DNA of 64,000 bases, from contig NZ_BCSM01000003.1 in the NCBI RefSeq assembly GCF_001570865.1, positions 62,001 through 126,000 of the forward strand, given 5' to 3'. Every line of letters begins with the position of its first letter. Position 1 is the stretch's first letter. The stretch comes from Rothia kristinae NBRC 15354 (GTDB lineage: Bacteria; Actinomycetota; Actinomycetes; Actinomycetales; Micrococcaceae). The notes under the pieces are model-generated. The model saw nothing but the letters and a program-made list of their open reading frames with translations. It searched no databases and was not told the origin of the DNA. The translations under genes were made by a program, and so were the position numbers. Positions 37,664 to 47,261 of this stretch are shown one piece after another.

Positions 37664-39286
37664 ATGACCGAAACCCCCGCCCCGCAGGACTCGAAGCAGC
37701 AGGACGGACCGGATCTGTCCACCACCGCCGGGCGCATCGCCGACTTCTACGCACGGCGCGAGGCCTCCCTGCTGCCCACGGGGCAGGCGCCGGTGGACCG
37801 GCAGCACTCCCGCGGCAAGTCCACGGCCCGCGAGCGCCTGGAGATGCTGCTGGACGAGGGCTCCTTCGTGGAGTTCGACGCCCTGGCCACCCACCACTCC
37901 ACGGCCTTCGGGATGGAGAGGAAGAAGCCGCTGGGCGACGGCCTGGTCTCCGGCTACGGCACCGTGGACGGGCGCCTGGTGGCCGTGTACTCGCAGGATT
38001 TCACGGTCTTCGGCGGCTCCCTGTCCCGGGTCAACGGGGAGAAGATCGTCAAGGTGCAGAAGTTCGCGCTGCGCAACGGCTGCCCCGTCATCGGGATCAA
38101 CGACGGCGGCGGGGCCCGCATCCAGGAGGGCGTGGACTCCCTGGCGATGTTCGCGGACATCTTCCGGATGAACGTGCGGGCCTCCGGCGTCGTCCCCCAG
38201 ATCTCGGTGATCATGGGCCCGTGCGCGGGCGGGGCCGCCTACTCCCCCGCGCTGACGGACTTCGTGATCATGGTGGATAAGACCTCCCACATGTTCATCA
38301 CCGGCCCGGACGTCATCAAGACGGTCACCGGCGAGGAGGTGGACATGGAGACCCTGGGCGGGGCGCGCTCCCACAATGCGGTGACCGGCACCTCCCAGTA
38401 CCTGGCCGAGGACGAGGAGGACGCCTTCGACTTCCTGCGGGAGCTGCTGGAGTTCCTGCCGTCGAACAACCTCATGGACGGGCTGGTCCTGGAGCACGAT
38501 CAGGACCCGGAGATCACCCCGGAGGATGAGGAGCTGGATGCCCTCGTCCCGGATTCGGCCAATCAGCCCTACGACATGCGCACCGTGGTGGAGACCGTGG
38601 TGGATGACGGGAACTTCCTGGAGATCCAGGGGCTGTACGCCCCGAACGTGATCACCGGCTACGGGCGGGTGGAGGGCCGCACCGTGGGGGTGGTCGCCAA
38701 CCAGCCGATGCAGTTCGCCGGGACCCTGGACATCGCGGCCTCGGAGAAGGCCGCGCGCTTCGTGCGCCACTGCGACGCCTTCAACATCCCGATCCTGACC
38801 TTCGTGGATGTGCCCGGGTTCCTGCCGGGCACCGAGCAGGAGTTCAACGGGATCATCCGGCGCGGGGCCAAGCTGATCTACGCCTACGCGGAGGCCACCG
38901 TCCCGCTGATCACGGTGATCACCCGCAAGGCCTACGGCGGGGCGTACATCGTCATGGGCTCCAAGAAGCTGGGCGCGGACATCAACCTGGCCTGGCCCAC
39001 CGCGCAGATCGGCGTGATGGGCGCCCAGGGTGCGGTGAACATCCTGTACCGCCGGGACCTGAAGAAGGTCGAGGAGGAGGGCGGCGACGTCGAGGCCGCT
39101 CGGGACGAGCTGATCCAGCGGTACGAGGAGGAGCTGCTGAACCCGTACCAGGCCGCGCAGCTGGGGTACGTGGACGCGGTGATCGCCCCGGCCGAGACCC
39201 GGGTGAACATCATCAAGGGGCTGCGGGCCCTGCACGACAAGCGCGCGGCGATGCCGGCCAAGAAGCACGGGAACATCCCGCTGTGA
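37664..39286 (+). CDS. accD: Acyl-CoA carboxylase subunit beta (carboxyltransferase)
   Basis: A 540-residue carboxyltransferase that moves CO2 from carboxybiotin to acetyl-CoA or propionyl-CoA. The N-terminal half has [32 protein letters not shown] and the [15 protein letters not shown] oxyanion segment. The C-terminal half has [12 protein letters not shown] and [19 protein letters not shown]. This is the single-chain PccB/AccD type of actinobacteria, not the E. coli AccA/AccD pair. Substrate length is not fixed by sequence. The ATG has GAGGAAG; the stop overlaps the epsilon-subunit start. Confidence 0.95.
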   Translation: MTETPAPQDSKQQDGPDLSTTAGRIADFYARREASLLPTGQAPVDRQHSRGKSTARERLEMLLDEGSFVEFDALATHHSTAFGMERKKPLGDGLVSGYGTVDGRLVAVYSQDFTVFGGSLSRVNGEKIVKVQKFALRNGCPVIGINDGGGARIQEGVDSLAMFADIFRMNVRASGVVPQISVIMGPCAGGAAYSPALTDFVIMVDKTSHMFITGPDVIKTVTGEEVDMETLGGARSHNAVTGTSQYLAEDEEDAFDFLRELLEFLPSNNLMDGLVLEHDQDPEITPEDEELDALVPDSANQPYDMRTVVETVVDDGNFLEIQGLYAPNVITGYGRVEGRTVGVVANQPMQFAGTLDIAASEKAARFVRHCDAFNIPILTFVDVPGFLPGTEQEFNGIIRRGAKLIYAYAEATVPLITVITRKAYGGAYIVMGSKKLGADINLAWPTAQIGVMGAQGAVNILYRRDLKKVEEEGGDVEAARDELIQRYEEELLNPYQAAQLGYVDAVIAPAETRVNIIKGLRALHDKRAAMPAKKHGNIPL

Positions 39287-39525
39287 GTGCGCGACGGCAT
39301 GAGGAGCAGGACCGGGCCCAGGAGCCGCTGTTCTCGGTGGTGCGCGGGAACCCCACCGAGGAGGAGCTGGCCGCGCTGACGGTGGTGCTGCTGCAGCGGC
39401 GGACCGCCCCGAAGCCGGCCGCCAACCCGCTGGCGGAGGTGGGGCGGCTGCTGGCCCGGCGCCAGCGGCTGGGCGCCGGGCTGCGGCCCGGCCCCGGGTC
39501 CTGGAAGCGGGCTCGGCCGCGCTGA
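39283..39525 (+). CDS. accE: Acyl-CoA carboxylase epsilon subunit
   Basis: An 80-residue protein that starts at a GTG overlapping the accD stop (GTGA). It contains [21 protein letters not shown], the hallmark of the small epsilon subunit of actinobacterial carboxylases, and a basic Arg-rich C-terminus. The subunit raises activity of the alpha6-beta6 complex. The rest of the sequence is poorly conserved, as usual. Confidence 0.9.
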   Translation: MSARRHEEQDRAQEPLFSVVRGNPTEEELAALTVVLLQRRTAPKPAANPLAEVGRLLARRQRLGAGLRPGPGSWKRARPR

Positions 39526-39590
39526 GCACGGCCCGGTGTCGAGCCGGAGGCCGACCCGCGACCCTGTCCCGGCAGCGAGCACCCCGGCGC

Positions 39591-39596
39591 TACAGT
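39591..39596 (+). promoter_or_regulatory. -10 box of the DUF885 gene (leaderless)
   Basis: TACAGT stands 7 nt before the ATG at 39604 and no Shine-Dalgarno sequence is present. Confidence 0.6.
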
Positions 39597-39603
39597 GGGT
39601 GCC

Positions 39604-41334
39604 ATGACCGAGAACACTGTGACCGGTGTGACGCCGGACGAGCTGCCCGAGGCCCTGCGCCTGGACCGAGACCGCACCGCCATCGACGAGGCCGCGGACG
39701 CCTACTACGAGGAATACCTGGCCCTGCATCCGGATGCGGCGACCATCGAGGGGCGGCCCGGGCACGAGACCGAGTACTCCGATTACTCCCCCGCCGGGGA
39801 GGAAGCCGACGTCGAGCTGGCCCGGCGCACCCTGGAGGCCGTCAACGCGCTGGAGCCGCGCGACGCGGTGGACCGGGTGACCCTGGACGTGCTCAACGAG
39901 CGCCTGGGCCTGCAGATCGAAGCCCACCTGGCCGGTCTGGGCGCGTGGGAGCTGAACCCGCTGGCCACGGAGGCCCACGGAATCCGCCAGATCTTCGACC
40001 TGATGCCGCAGGAGACCGCGCAGGACTGGTCGCACATCGTCGGTCGGATGGCCAACGTGCCCGCGGCCATCGACGGGTTCATCGAGACCCTGGAGCATCA
40101 CCGGGAGGCCGGCCGGGTGGCCGCGGCACGGCAGGTGCGTCTGCTGGTGGAGCAGTTCCGCGCCTACGCGCAGTCCGGCGGGTTCTTCGACGGGCTGGCC
40201 GAGCAGGCGGTGGCCGCCGACGCCGGGCTGGACGGGTCCGCGCAGGACGCGGCGAGGGCGGCAGCCGGCGCGTACCGTCGCCTGGCCGATCACCTCGAAC
40301 AGGTGCTGCTGCCGGAAGCTCCGGAGGAGGACGCCGTGGGCATCGAGCGCTACCGGCTGCACTCCCGGCAGTTCCTCGGTGCCGAGGTGGACCTGGCCGA
40401 GACCTACCGCTGGGGCGTGGAAGAGCTGGAGCGGATCATCGCCGAGCAGGAGCAGGTGGCCGAGCAGATCCGCCCCGGAGCGAGCATCGCGGAGGCCAAG
40501 CGGGCCCTGGATGCGGATCCGGATCGCCGGCTCGAGGGCACGGACGCCCTGCGGGAGTGGATGCAGGGGGTCTCGGACCGAGCCGTGGAGTTCCTGGCCC
40601 GGGAGCACTTCACCATCGAGGGGCCCATGCGCACCATCGAGTGCATGATCGCCCCGACCCACGACGGCGGGATCTACTACACCCCGCCATCGGCGGACTT
40701 CTCCCGGCCGGGCCGGATGTGGTGGTCCGTTCCCGAGGGGGAGACGCAGTTCACCACCTGGGCGGAGACCTCCACCGTCTACCACGAGGGGGTTCCGGGC
40801 CACCACCTGCAGTTCGCCACGGGAGCGGCCCTGGCCTCCTCGGTCAACGACTACCGGGCGCACGGGGTGTGGGTCTCCGGGCACGGCGAGGGCTGGGCCC
40901 TGTACGCCGAGCGGCTGATGGAGCAGCTGGGATACCTGGAGGATCCCGGGGACCGGATGGGCATGCTGGACGGGCAGCGGATGCGCGCGGCGCGGGTGGT
41001 CTTCGACATCGGCGTGCACTGCGGCTTCGAGATCCCGCAGGCCTGGGCCGAGCGGATCGGGCACTCGGGGACGTGGACGGCCGAGGCCGGGCACGAGTTC
41101 CTGGCGCAGAACCTGGACATCTCCGAGGGGCAGCGGGAGTTCGAGTTCCACCGGTATCTCGGCTGGCCGGGCCAGGCCCCCAGCTACAAGATCGGCCAGC
41201 GCATCTGGGAGCAGCTGCGCGATGAGGCCCTTCAGCGCGGGGAGTCCCTGCGCGAGTTCCACACCCGGGCCCTGCTGATCGGCTCGGTGGGCCTGGACAC
41301 GCTGCGTCGGGCGCTGCAGGATCCGGAAGCGTAA
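39604..41334 (+). CDS. DUF885 domain-containing protein (putative metal-dependent carboxypeptidase)
   Basis: A 576-residue soluble protein covering the full DUF885 domain. Near residues 393-403 it has YHEGVPGHHLQ, a His-Glu...His-His cluster that looks like a zinc-binding peptidase site. GHGEGWALYAERL follows, with a glutamate that could be the third ligand. No signal peptide is seen. The family is widespread and its reaction is unproven in most organisms. The ATG is preceded by a TACAGT box with 7-nt spacing, so it is probably leaderless. Confidence 0.85.
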   Translation: MTENTVTGVTPDELPEALRLDRDRTAIDEAADAYYEEYLALHPDAATIEGRPGHETEYSDYSPAGEEADVELARRTLEAVNALEPRDAVDRVTLDVLNERLGLQIEAHLAGLGAWELNPLATEAHGIRQIFDLMPQETAQDWSHIVGRMANVPAAIDGFIETLEHHREAGRVAAARQVRLLVEQFRAYAQSGGFFDGLAEQAVAADAGLDGSAQDAARAAAGAYRRLADHLEQVLLPEAPEEDAVGIERYRLHSRQFLGAEVDLAETYRWGVEELERIIAEQEQVAEQIRPGASIAEAKRALDADPDRRLEGTDALREWMQGVSDRAVEFLAREHFTIEGPMRTIECMIAPTHDGGIYYTPPSADFSRPGRMWWSVPEGETQFTTWAETSTVYHEGVPGHHLQFATGAALASSVNDYRAHGVWVSGHGEGWALYAERLMEQLGYLEDPGDRMGMLDGQRMRAARVVFDIGVHCGFEIPQAWAERIGHSGTWTAEAGHEFLAQNLDISEGQREFEFHRYLGWPGQAPSYKIGQRIWEQLRDEALQRGESLREFHTRALLIGSVGLDTLRRALQDPEA

Positions 41335-41351
41335 TACGACGACGCATTTGG

Positions 41352-41380
41352 TTTACCGGAAAAGCATCCGCTCCTAGCCT
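41352..41380 (+). promoter_or_regulatory. Promoter of the dicarboxylate symporter gene (leaderless)
   Basis: TTTACC and TAGCCT are separated by 17 nt, and the -10 box ends 7 nt before the ATG at 41388. Confidence 0.6.
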
Positions 41381-41387
41381 GGAGCGC

Positions 41388-42836
41388 ATGTCCGAACGCT
41401 CCACTGCGCCCGCAGCGCGCCGCCGCCTGCCCTCCTGGATGACGAACTTCGGGGTCCAGATCCTCCTGGGCCTGCTCATCGGCGTCCTGCTGGGCTTCGC
41501 CGCCCTCGCCCTCGGCGGGGATCCCGAGACCTCCCCGAACTGGCTGATGACCACCCTGGACACCATCGGCTCCAGCTACGTCAGCCTGCTCAAGGCCGCC
41601 GTCGTGCCGCTGGTGGTCACCGCAGTGATCACCTCGATCGCCAACCTCTCCGCCGTGGCGAACGCGGCGCGCCTGGCGGTGAAGACCCTCCTGTGGTTCG
41701 CCGGGACCGCGCTGATCGCCGTGATCATCGGCATCGTGCTCGGCGTCGTCTTCCGCCCGGGGGTCGGCACGGGCCTGTCCACCCCGGACTCCTACACCGG
41801 CACCCAGGGGTCCTGGCTGGCCTTCGTCACCAGCATCGTCCCGGCCAACGTGCTCGGGCTGTCCGCGAGCACCCGGGAGACGGCCGACGGGCTGCACACC
41901 TCGGTGAGCTTCAACATCCTGCAGATCCTGGTGATGTCCGGGGCGGTGGGGATCGCCGCGCTGAAGATCGGCAAGCCGGCCGAGCCGTTCCTGAACTTCA
42001 TGCGCTCGGCCCTGGCGATCGTGCAGAAGATCCTGTGGTGGATCATCCGCCTGGCCCCGCTGGGCACCCTGGGGCTGATCGGCACGGCGGTGTCCACCTA
42101 CGGGTGGGCCACGATGGGCTCCCTGGCGAAGTTCGTGCTGCTGCTGTACGTGGGCCTGGCGATCGTGGGCTTCGTGGTCTACCCGCTGCTGGCCCGGCTC
42201 AACGGGCTGTCCATCCGCCAGTTCTTCACCGGGGTGTGGCCGGCCGCGCAGATCGGCTTCGTCTCCCGCTCCTCGATGGGTACGATGCCGGTGACCCAGC
42301 GGGTGGCCGAGCGCAACTTCGGCGTGCCCCCGGCCTACGCCTCCTTCGCCGTGCCCTTCGGGGCCACCACCAAGATGGACGGGTGCGCGGCGGTCTACCC
42401 GGCGCTGGCGGCGATCTTCGTCGCCCAGTTCTACGGCGTGCCGCTGGGGATCACGGACTACCTGCTGATCGTGGTGGTCTCCGTGCTGGGCTCGGCGGCC
42501 ACCGCCGGGACCACGGGAGCCACGGTCATGCTGACCCTGACCCTGTCCACCCTGGGCCTGCCCCTGGACGGCGTGGGGCTGCTGCTGGCCATCGACCCGA
42601 TCATCGACATGGGCCGCACCGCCCTGAACGTGACCGGGCAGGCGCTGATTCCGGCGATCATCTCCCGCCGGGAGGGGATCCTGGACGAGGACCTCTACAA
42701 CGCTCCGCGCTCGGCGGACTGGTTCGACTCCGATCTCACCGCCGCCCAGTGGGCGCAGGAGCACGGGGCGAACGCCGAGCAGACCGGGCAGGACGACGCC
42801 GTCGGGCCCCACGCCGAGCCCGCACGCCTGGGCTGA
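41388..42836 (+). CDS. Dicarboxylate/amino acid:cation symporter (DAACS family)
   Basis: A 482-residue transporter with about eight membrane helices and two re-entrant hairpins. VSLLKAAVVPLVVTAVITSI is the conserved helix-2/3 region. The Ser-rich hairpin reads VSRSSMGTMPVT, the seventh-helix motif FGATTKMDG matches the NMDG-type ion-binding site, and hairpin 2 contains GTTGATVM. Uptake of C4-dicarboxylates, glutamate or aspartate with Na+ or H+ is the family role; the exact substrate is unknown. The C-terminus is acidic and cytoplasmic. Confidence 0.9.
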   Translation: MSERSTAPAARRRLPSWMTNFGVQILLGLLIGVLLGFAALALGGDPETSPNWLMTTLDTIGSSYVSLLKAAVVPLVVTAVITSIANLSAVANAARLAVKTLLWFAGTALIAVIIGIVLGVVFRPGVGTGLSTPDSYTGTQGSWLAFVTSIVPANVLGLSASTRETADGLHTSVSFNILQILVMSGAVGIAALKIGKPAEPFLNFMRSALAIVQKILWWIIRLAPLGTLGLIGTAVSTYGWATMGSLAKFVLLLYVGLAIVGFVVYPLLARLNGLSIRQFFTGVWPAAQIGFVSRSSMGTMPVTQRVAERNFGVPPAYASFAVPFGATTKMDGCAAVYPALAAIFVAQFYGVPLGITDYLLIVVVSVLGSAATAGTTGATVMLTLTLSTLGLPLDGVGLLLAIDPIIDMGRTALNVTGQALIPAIISRREGILDEDLYNAPRSADWFDSDLTAAQWAQEHGANAEQTGQDDAVGPHAEPARLG

Positions 42837-42889
42837 TCCCGCCCGCCCGGGACGCCGCATCGAGGAGGTGCCCGCTTGCCCTCGGCCGC

Positions 42890-42895
42890 TAGGCT
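42890..42895 (+). promoter_or_regulatory. -10 box of maf (leaderless)
   Basis: TAGGCT stands 7 nt before the GTG at 42903. Confidence 0.55.
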
Positions 42896-42902
42896 GGGGC
42901 GG

Positions 42903-43613
42903 GTGAGCACCTCCTCCCGCACGTCCGCGCCCGCCGACCCCTCCGGCTCCGTCGATCCCGATCGGCCCCTGCTGATCCTGGGCTCCCAGTCCCCCTCCCG
43001 CGCGCAGATCCTGCGCCAGGCCGGGCTGGAGTTCTCCGTCCTGGTCTCCGGGGTGGATGAGCCGGCAGCCGTGGAGGAACGGCGTCGGGCCCTCGGCCGG
43101 GAGCCCTCCCCCGCCGAGACCGCCGAGATCCTGGCCCGCACCAAAGCGCAGGCCGTGGCCGGGCTGCCGGAGGCCGCCGGGCACCTGGTGCTCGGCTGCG
43201 ATTCCGTGTTCGAACTGGACGGGCGAGCCTACGGCAAGCCGGGCACCGGGCAGGCGGTACGCGAGCGCCTGCGGGCCATGTCCGGGCGCACCGGCATCCT
43301 GCACACCGGCCACTGGCTCGTGGACCGGCGCGACCTCGCTGCCCCGGCCGAGGGCACGGGGCTGTGCGTCAGCGCGCGCGTGTCCTTCGCCGCGATGACC
43401 CCGGAGGAGATCGACGCCTACGCCGCCACCGGCGAGCCGCTGTGGGTCGCCGGGTCCTTCACCCTGGAGGGGTACGGCGCCGCGTTCATCACCGGGGTCG
43501 AGGGGGACCCGCACGCGGTGCAGGGACTCAGCGTGCACGGGCTGCGCGAGCTGCTGGGCCGTCTCGGCGTGGGCATCCAGCGGCTGTGGCGCGCCCCCGA
43601 GCAGACTGCCTGA
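42903..43613 (+). CDS. maf: Maf-family nucleoside triphosphate pyrophosphatase
   Basis: A 236-residue enzyme that hydrolyses non-canonical or dTTP/UTP nucleotides to monophosphates. The ILGSQSPSRAQIL entry, an E-x-A-x2-LA-like segment (ETAEILARTKAQAV), the catalytic acidic GCDSVFELDG and the later GEPLWVAGSFTLEGYGA are seen. A TTG-started frame nine codons longer exists, but the GTG lies 7 nt after a TAGGCT box and matches family starts. It lies just upstream of the carboxylase alpha gene, a common actinobacterial neighbour. Confidence 0.9.
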   Translation: MSTSSRTSAPADPSGSVDPDRPLLILGSQSPSRAQILRQAGLEFSVLVSGVDEPAAVEERRRALGREPSPAETAEILARTKAQAVAGLPEAAGHLVLGCDSVFELDGRAYGKPGTGQAVRERLRAMSGRTGILHTGHWLVDRRDLAAPAEGTGLCVSARVSFAAMTPEEIDAYAATGEPLWVAGSFTLEGYGAAFITGVEGDPHAVQGLSVHGLRELLGRLGVGIQRLWRAPEQTA

Positions 43614-43718
43614 GCCGGCCCGCCGAATGCGGAGCACGGCCCGCGCGAGGCCCCGGCGCTTAGGCAAATGCTGAGTCCAGAGACTAAGCTCGCGCTGAGG
43701 ATGATAAGGAGTTTCCCC

Positions 43719-45536
43719 GTGACCGATACCGTGTCCGCGCCGCAGGCGACCCCCGCAACCCGCTACGCCAGCGGTCCCGTGACCAAGGTGCTCGTCGCCA
43801 ACCGCGGTGAGATCGCGGTGCGCGTGATCCGCGCGGCCCGGGACGAGGGACTGCCCACCGTCGCGGTCTACGCCGAGCCGGACCGGGACGCCCTGCACGT
43901 CAAGCTCGCGGATGAGGCCTTCTCCCTGGGCGGGTCCACCGCCGCGGACTCCTACCTCGTCATCGACAAGATCATCGACGCCGCCCGCCGCTCGGGCGCC
44001 GACGCCGTGCACCCCGGCTACGGGTTCCTCTCCGAGAACGCCGACTTCGCCCGCGCGGTGCAGCAGGCCGGACTGACCTGGATCGGCCCCTCCCCGGAGG
44101 CCATCACCGAGCTCGGGGACAAGGTGGCCGCCCGGCACATCGCCGAGAAGGTCGGCGCCCCGCTGGTGCCCGGCACCAAGGACCCGGTCTCCGGGGCCCA
44201 GGAGGTCCTGGACTTCGCCGACGAGCACGGGCTGCCCATCGCCATCAAGGCCGCCTTCGGCGGCGGGGGCCGCGGGATCAAGGTCGCCCGCACCCGGGAG
44301 GAGATCCCGGAGCTCTACGACTCCGCGGTGCGCGAGGCCACGGCGGCCTTCGGGCGCGGGGAGTGCTTCATCGAGCGCTTCCTCGACTCCCCCCGCCACG
44401 TGGAGACCCAGTGCCTGGCCGATGCCCACGGCAACGTCGTCGTCGTCTCCACCCGGGACTGCTCCCTGCAGCGGCGCAACCAGAAGCTCGTGGAGGAGGC
44501 TCCGGCCCCGTGGCTGTCCGAGGAGCAGCTGAGCAGCCTGTACGCCTCCTCCAAGGCGATCCTCGCCGAGGCCCAGTACCAGGGGGCCGGGACCTGCGAG
44601 TTCCTCGTCGGGCAGGACGGGGTCATCTCCTTCCTGGAGGTCAACACCCGTCTGCAGGTGGAGCACCCGGTCTCCGAGGAGGTCTCCGGGCTGGACCTGG
44701 TCCGCGAGCAGTTCCGGGTGGCCCGCGGAGAGGAGCTGGGCTACGGGGACCCGGTGCTGCGCGGACACTCGTTCGAGTTCCGCATCAACGGGGAGGACCC
44801 GGGACGCAACTTCATGCCGGCCCCCGGCACCGTGGAGGTGCTCACCGTGCCCTCCGGTCCCGGGGTGCGCTGGGATTCCGGCGTGGTCCAGGGGGATGTG
44901 ATCGGCGGGAACTTCGATTCCATGCTCGCCAAGCTCATCGTCACCGGGGCCACCCGCGAGCAGGCCCTGGAGCGCTCCCGCCGGGCCCTGGCGGAGCTGA
45001 CCATCGAGGGGATGCCCACGGCCGCGACCTTCCACGAGGTGGTGGTCTCCGACCCGGCCTTCGCCCCCGCCGACGGCGAGCCGTTCTCCGTGCACACCCG
45101 CTGGATCGAGACCGAGTTCCACAACGCCATCGCCCCCTACGGAGGGGTGCCCGGTTCCGTGGATGAGGAGCAGGACGAGCGCGAGCGGGTGGTCGTGGAG
45201 GTCGGCGGCAAGCGCCTGGAGGTCCTGGTGCCGCACCTGGCCGGGGCCGGCGCCCCGGCGGCCAAGCCGGCCAAATCCCGCTCCTCCCGCCGCAGCCGGC
45301 AGTCCGCGGCCGCCGCGGCCAGCGGGGATGACCTGACCTCGCCCATGCAGGGCACGATCGTGAAGGTCGCCGTCAAGGACGGTGCGAAGGTCAGCGAGGG
45401 CGATCTGGTGGTGGTCCTGGAGGCCATGAAGATGGAGCAGCCGCTGACCGCGCACAAGTCCGGGAAGATCACCGGGCTGAAGGCCAAGCAGGGGGACACA
45501 GTCTCCGCCGGCGGGGTTATCGCGACCATCAAGTAG
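43719..45536 (+). CDS. accA: Acetyl/propionyl-CoA carboxylase alpha subunit (biotin carboxylase + biotin carrier)
   Basis: A 605-residue fusion of biotin carboxylase (about 20-460) and biotin carboxyl carrier protein (about 530-605). The N-terminus shows [17 protein letters not shown]. The ATP-grasp has [12 protein letters not shown], and [14 protein letters not shown] is typical. The carrier lysine is K571 in EAMKMEQ and would be biotinylated by the birA product. A Ser/Arg/Ala-rich linker joins the domains. The GTG start has AAGGAG with a 7-nt gap. It partners with the beta and epsilon subunits encoded 4 kb upstream to make malonyl- or methylmalonyl-CoA. Confidence 0.95.
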   Translation: MTDTVSAPQATPATRYASGPVTKVLVANRGEIAVRVIRAARDEGLPTVAVYAEPDRDALHVKLADEAFSLGGSTAADSYLVIDKIIDAARRSGADAVHPGYGFLSENADFARAVQQAGLTWIGPSPEAITELGDKVAARHIAEKVGAPLVPGTKDPVSGAQEVLDFADEHGLPIAIKAAFGGGGRGIKVARTREEIPELYDSAVREATAAFGRGECFIERFLDSPRHVETQCLADAHGNVVVVSTRDCSLQRRNQKLVEEAPAPWLSEEQLSSLYASSKAILAEAQYQGAGTCEFLVGQDGVISFLEVNTRLQVEHPVSEEVSGLDLVREQFRVARGEELGYGDPVLRGHSFEFRINGEDPGRNFMPAPGTVEVLTVPSGPGVRWDSGVVQGDVIGGNFDSMLAKLIVTGATREQALERSRRALAELTIEGMPTAATFHEVVVSDPAFAPADGEPFSVHTRWIETEFHNAIAPYGGVPGSVDEEQDERERVVVEVGGKRLEVLVPHLAGAGAPAAKPAKSRSSRRSRQSAAAAASGDDLTSPMQGTIVKVAVKDGAKVSEGDLVVVLEAMKMEQPLTAHKSGKITGLKAKQGDTVSAGGVIATIK

Positions 45537-45574
45537 CCCCTCCGCCGGGATCCAGTCTCAGGATGCGGAACGCG

Positions 45575-45604
45575 TTGTCCAGCCTGTGAGCACCGCTCTA
45601 CGCT
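45575..45604 (+). promoter_or_regulatory. Promoter of the MHS-type transporter
   Basis: TTGTCC and TACGCT are 18 nt apart, about 90 nt before the ATG at 45695. It is one of the better sigma-A-like pairs in the window. Confidence 0.6.
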
Positions 45605-45623
45605 GATGACACCCCGTTCCCAT

Positions 45624-45663
45624 GGGCCCCGTCACCCGCCGCACCCGGTGGGCGACGGGGCCC
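45624..45663 (+). terminator. Hairpin between accA and the transporter, inside its predicted leader
   Basis: Perfect 10-bp outer arms GGGCCCCGTC / GACGGGGCCC with an inner CCC/GGG extension. It lies 88 bp after the carboxylase stop, so it can terminate that transcript. It also lies within the leader expected from the promoter at 45575, 31 nt before the transporter start. Confidence 0.6.
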
Positions 45664-45694
45664 GATCGCACCTGTTGATCCGCAAGGAGAGGCC

Positions 45695-47161
45695 ATGTCC
45701 TCCACCCTGGTCGCCGAGGAGTCCCCGGGCTCCTCCCCCGCCGAGACCGATCCCGTCGCGCGCGTGCCCAAGCACCGCATCATCACCGCCTCGCTCGTGG
45801 GCACCACGATCGAGTTCTACGACTTCTACGTCTACGCCACCGCCGCCGTGGCCGTGTTCCCCGCCCTGTTCTTCACCGGGGCCGACGACACCACCCGCCT
45901 GCTGGCCTCGATGGCGACCTTCGCCGCGGCCTTCTTCGGCCGGCCCATCGGCTCGGTGGTCTTCGGGCACTTCGGCGACCGGATCGGACGCAAGGCCACC
46001 CTGGTGGGGGCCCTGCTGACCATGGGGCTGGCCACCTTCCTCATCGGCCTGCTGCCCACCTACCACCAGATCGCCTTCTGGGCCCCGGCGATGCTGACCA
46101 TCCTGCGCTTCGCCCAGGGCCTGGGCCTGGGCGGGGAGTGGTCCGGGGCGGCGCTGCTGGCCAGCGAGTACGCGGAGCCGGGCAAGCGGGCCCGGGCCGC
46201 GATGTGGCCGCAGCTGGGCGCCCCGTTCGGCTTCATCCTCGCCAACGGCTTCGTGCTGGGCTTGACCACCTGGTTCGGCTTCAACTCCGCCCGGGACGGG
46301 GCGGACCTGAGCCACCCGTTCATGGTGTGGGGCTGGCGGGTGCCCTTCCTGTTCTCCGTCGTCATGGTCCTGGTGGGCCTGTACGTGCGGGTGCGCCTGG
46401 AGGAGACGCCGGTGTTCCGCCGGGCGGCCCAGCGCGGGGAGAAGGTCAAGGCTCCGGTGGCCGAGGTGTTCCGGGTGGCCTGGCGCCCGATGATCCTGGG
46501 CACCTTCATCATGCTGTCCTGCTACGTGCTGTTCTACCTGATGACCGCCTGGATCCTGTCCTTCGGCATCGGCAAGCCGGCGCAGGGCGGGCTGGGGATC
46601 GGCTACCACACGTTCCTGAAGATCCAGCTGGCCGCGATCGTGTTCTTCGCGGTGTTCGTCCCGATCTCCGGGTGGCTGGCCGACCGCATGGGGCGGCGTC
46701 GGCAGCAGCTGATCACCAACGTGCTGATGGCGGTGTTCGGGCTGAGCTTCGGGCTGTTCATGGCACCCGAGCGCATCGGCACCGGCGAGGCCGCGAACAT
46801 CGGCGGGATCATCCTGTTCCTGTCCGTGGGCATGGTGCTGATGGGCCTGTCCTTCGGGTCCATGTCCGCGTACCTGCCGGAGCTGTTCCCCACCAACGTC
46901 CGCTACACCGGCTCCGGGATCTCCTACAACGTCGCCTCGATCCTGGGAGCTGCGATCACCCCGTACGTGGCGGTGTGGCTGAACGCCCACGGCGGGGTCG
47001 CCGCGGTCGGCTGGTACCTGTCCGCAGCCGCCGTCGTGACCATCGCGGCGCTGCTGCTCTCCCACGAGACCCGGGATCTGGACCTGGACAGCGTGGGCGC
47101 GGCCCCCGCCGCCCGCCGGGAGCGGCCCGAGCTGGCCGAGGAGCCGGCCGGCCTGGTCTGA
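45695..47161 (+). CDS. MFS transporter, metabolite:H+ symporter (MHS) family
   Basis: A 488-residue transporter with 12 predicted helices. The MHS signature is clear: ASLVGTTIEFYDFYVY in helix 1, then FGRPIGSVVFGHFGDRIGRK. A later R-F-x-Q-G-x-G-x-GGEW segment reads LRFAQGLGLGGEW. Relatives carry shikimate, proline/betaine, citrate or alpha-ketoglutarate with protons; the substrate here is unknown. AAGGAGAGG precedes the ATG. A strong terminator follows. Confidence 0.9.
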   Translation: MSSTLVAEESPGSSPAETDPVARVPKHRIITASLVGTTIEFYDFYVYATAAVAVFPALFFTGADDTTRLLASMATFAAAFFGRPIGSVVFGHFGDRIGRKATLVGALLTMGLATFLIGLLPTYHQIAFWAPAMLTILRFAQGLGLGGEWSGAALLASEYAEPGKRARAAMWPQLGAPFGFILANGFVLGLTTWFGFNSARDGADLSHPFMVWGWRVPFLFSVVMVLVGLYVRVRLEETPVFRRAAQRGEKVKAPVAEVFRVAWRPMILGTFIMLSCYVLFYLMTAWILSFGIGKPAQGGLGIGYHTFLKIQLAAIVFFAVFVPISGWLADRMGRRRQQLITNVLMAVFGLSFGLFMAPERIGTGEAANIGGIILFLSVGMVLMGLSFGSMSAYLPELFPTNVRYTGSGISYNVASILGAAITPYVAVWLNAHGGVAAVGWYLSAAAVVTIAALLLSHETRDLDLDSVGAAPAARRERPELAEEPAGLV

Positions 47162-47195
47162 GTCGACCTCGACTCTGAAGCCGCCCCCGACGGCG

Positions 47196-47242
47196 CACGG
47201 GACGGGCGGGGCACCTCCTTCGGGTGCCCCGCCCGTCCCGTG
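47196..47242. terminator. Bidirectional terminator between transporter and lpdA
   Basis: A 20-bp perfect stem (outer CACGGGACGGGC, inner GGGGCACC) with a 7-nt loop TCCTTCG, placed between convergent genes. Confidence 0.9.
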
Positions 47243-47261
47243 TGTGCGCAGATCCCCCGGC

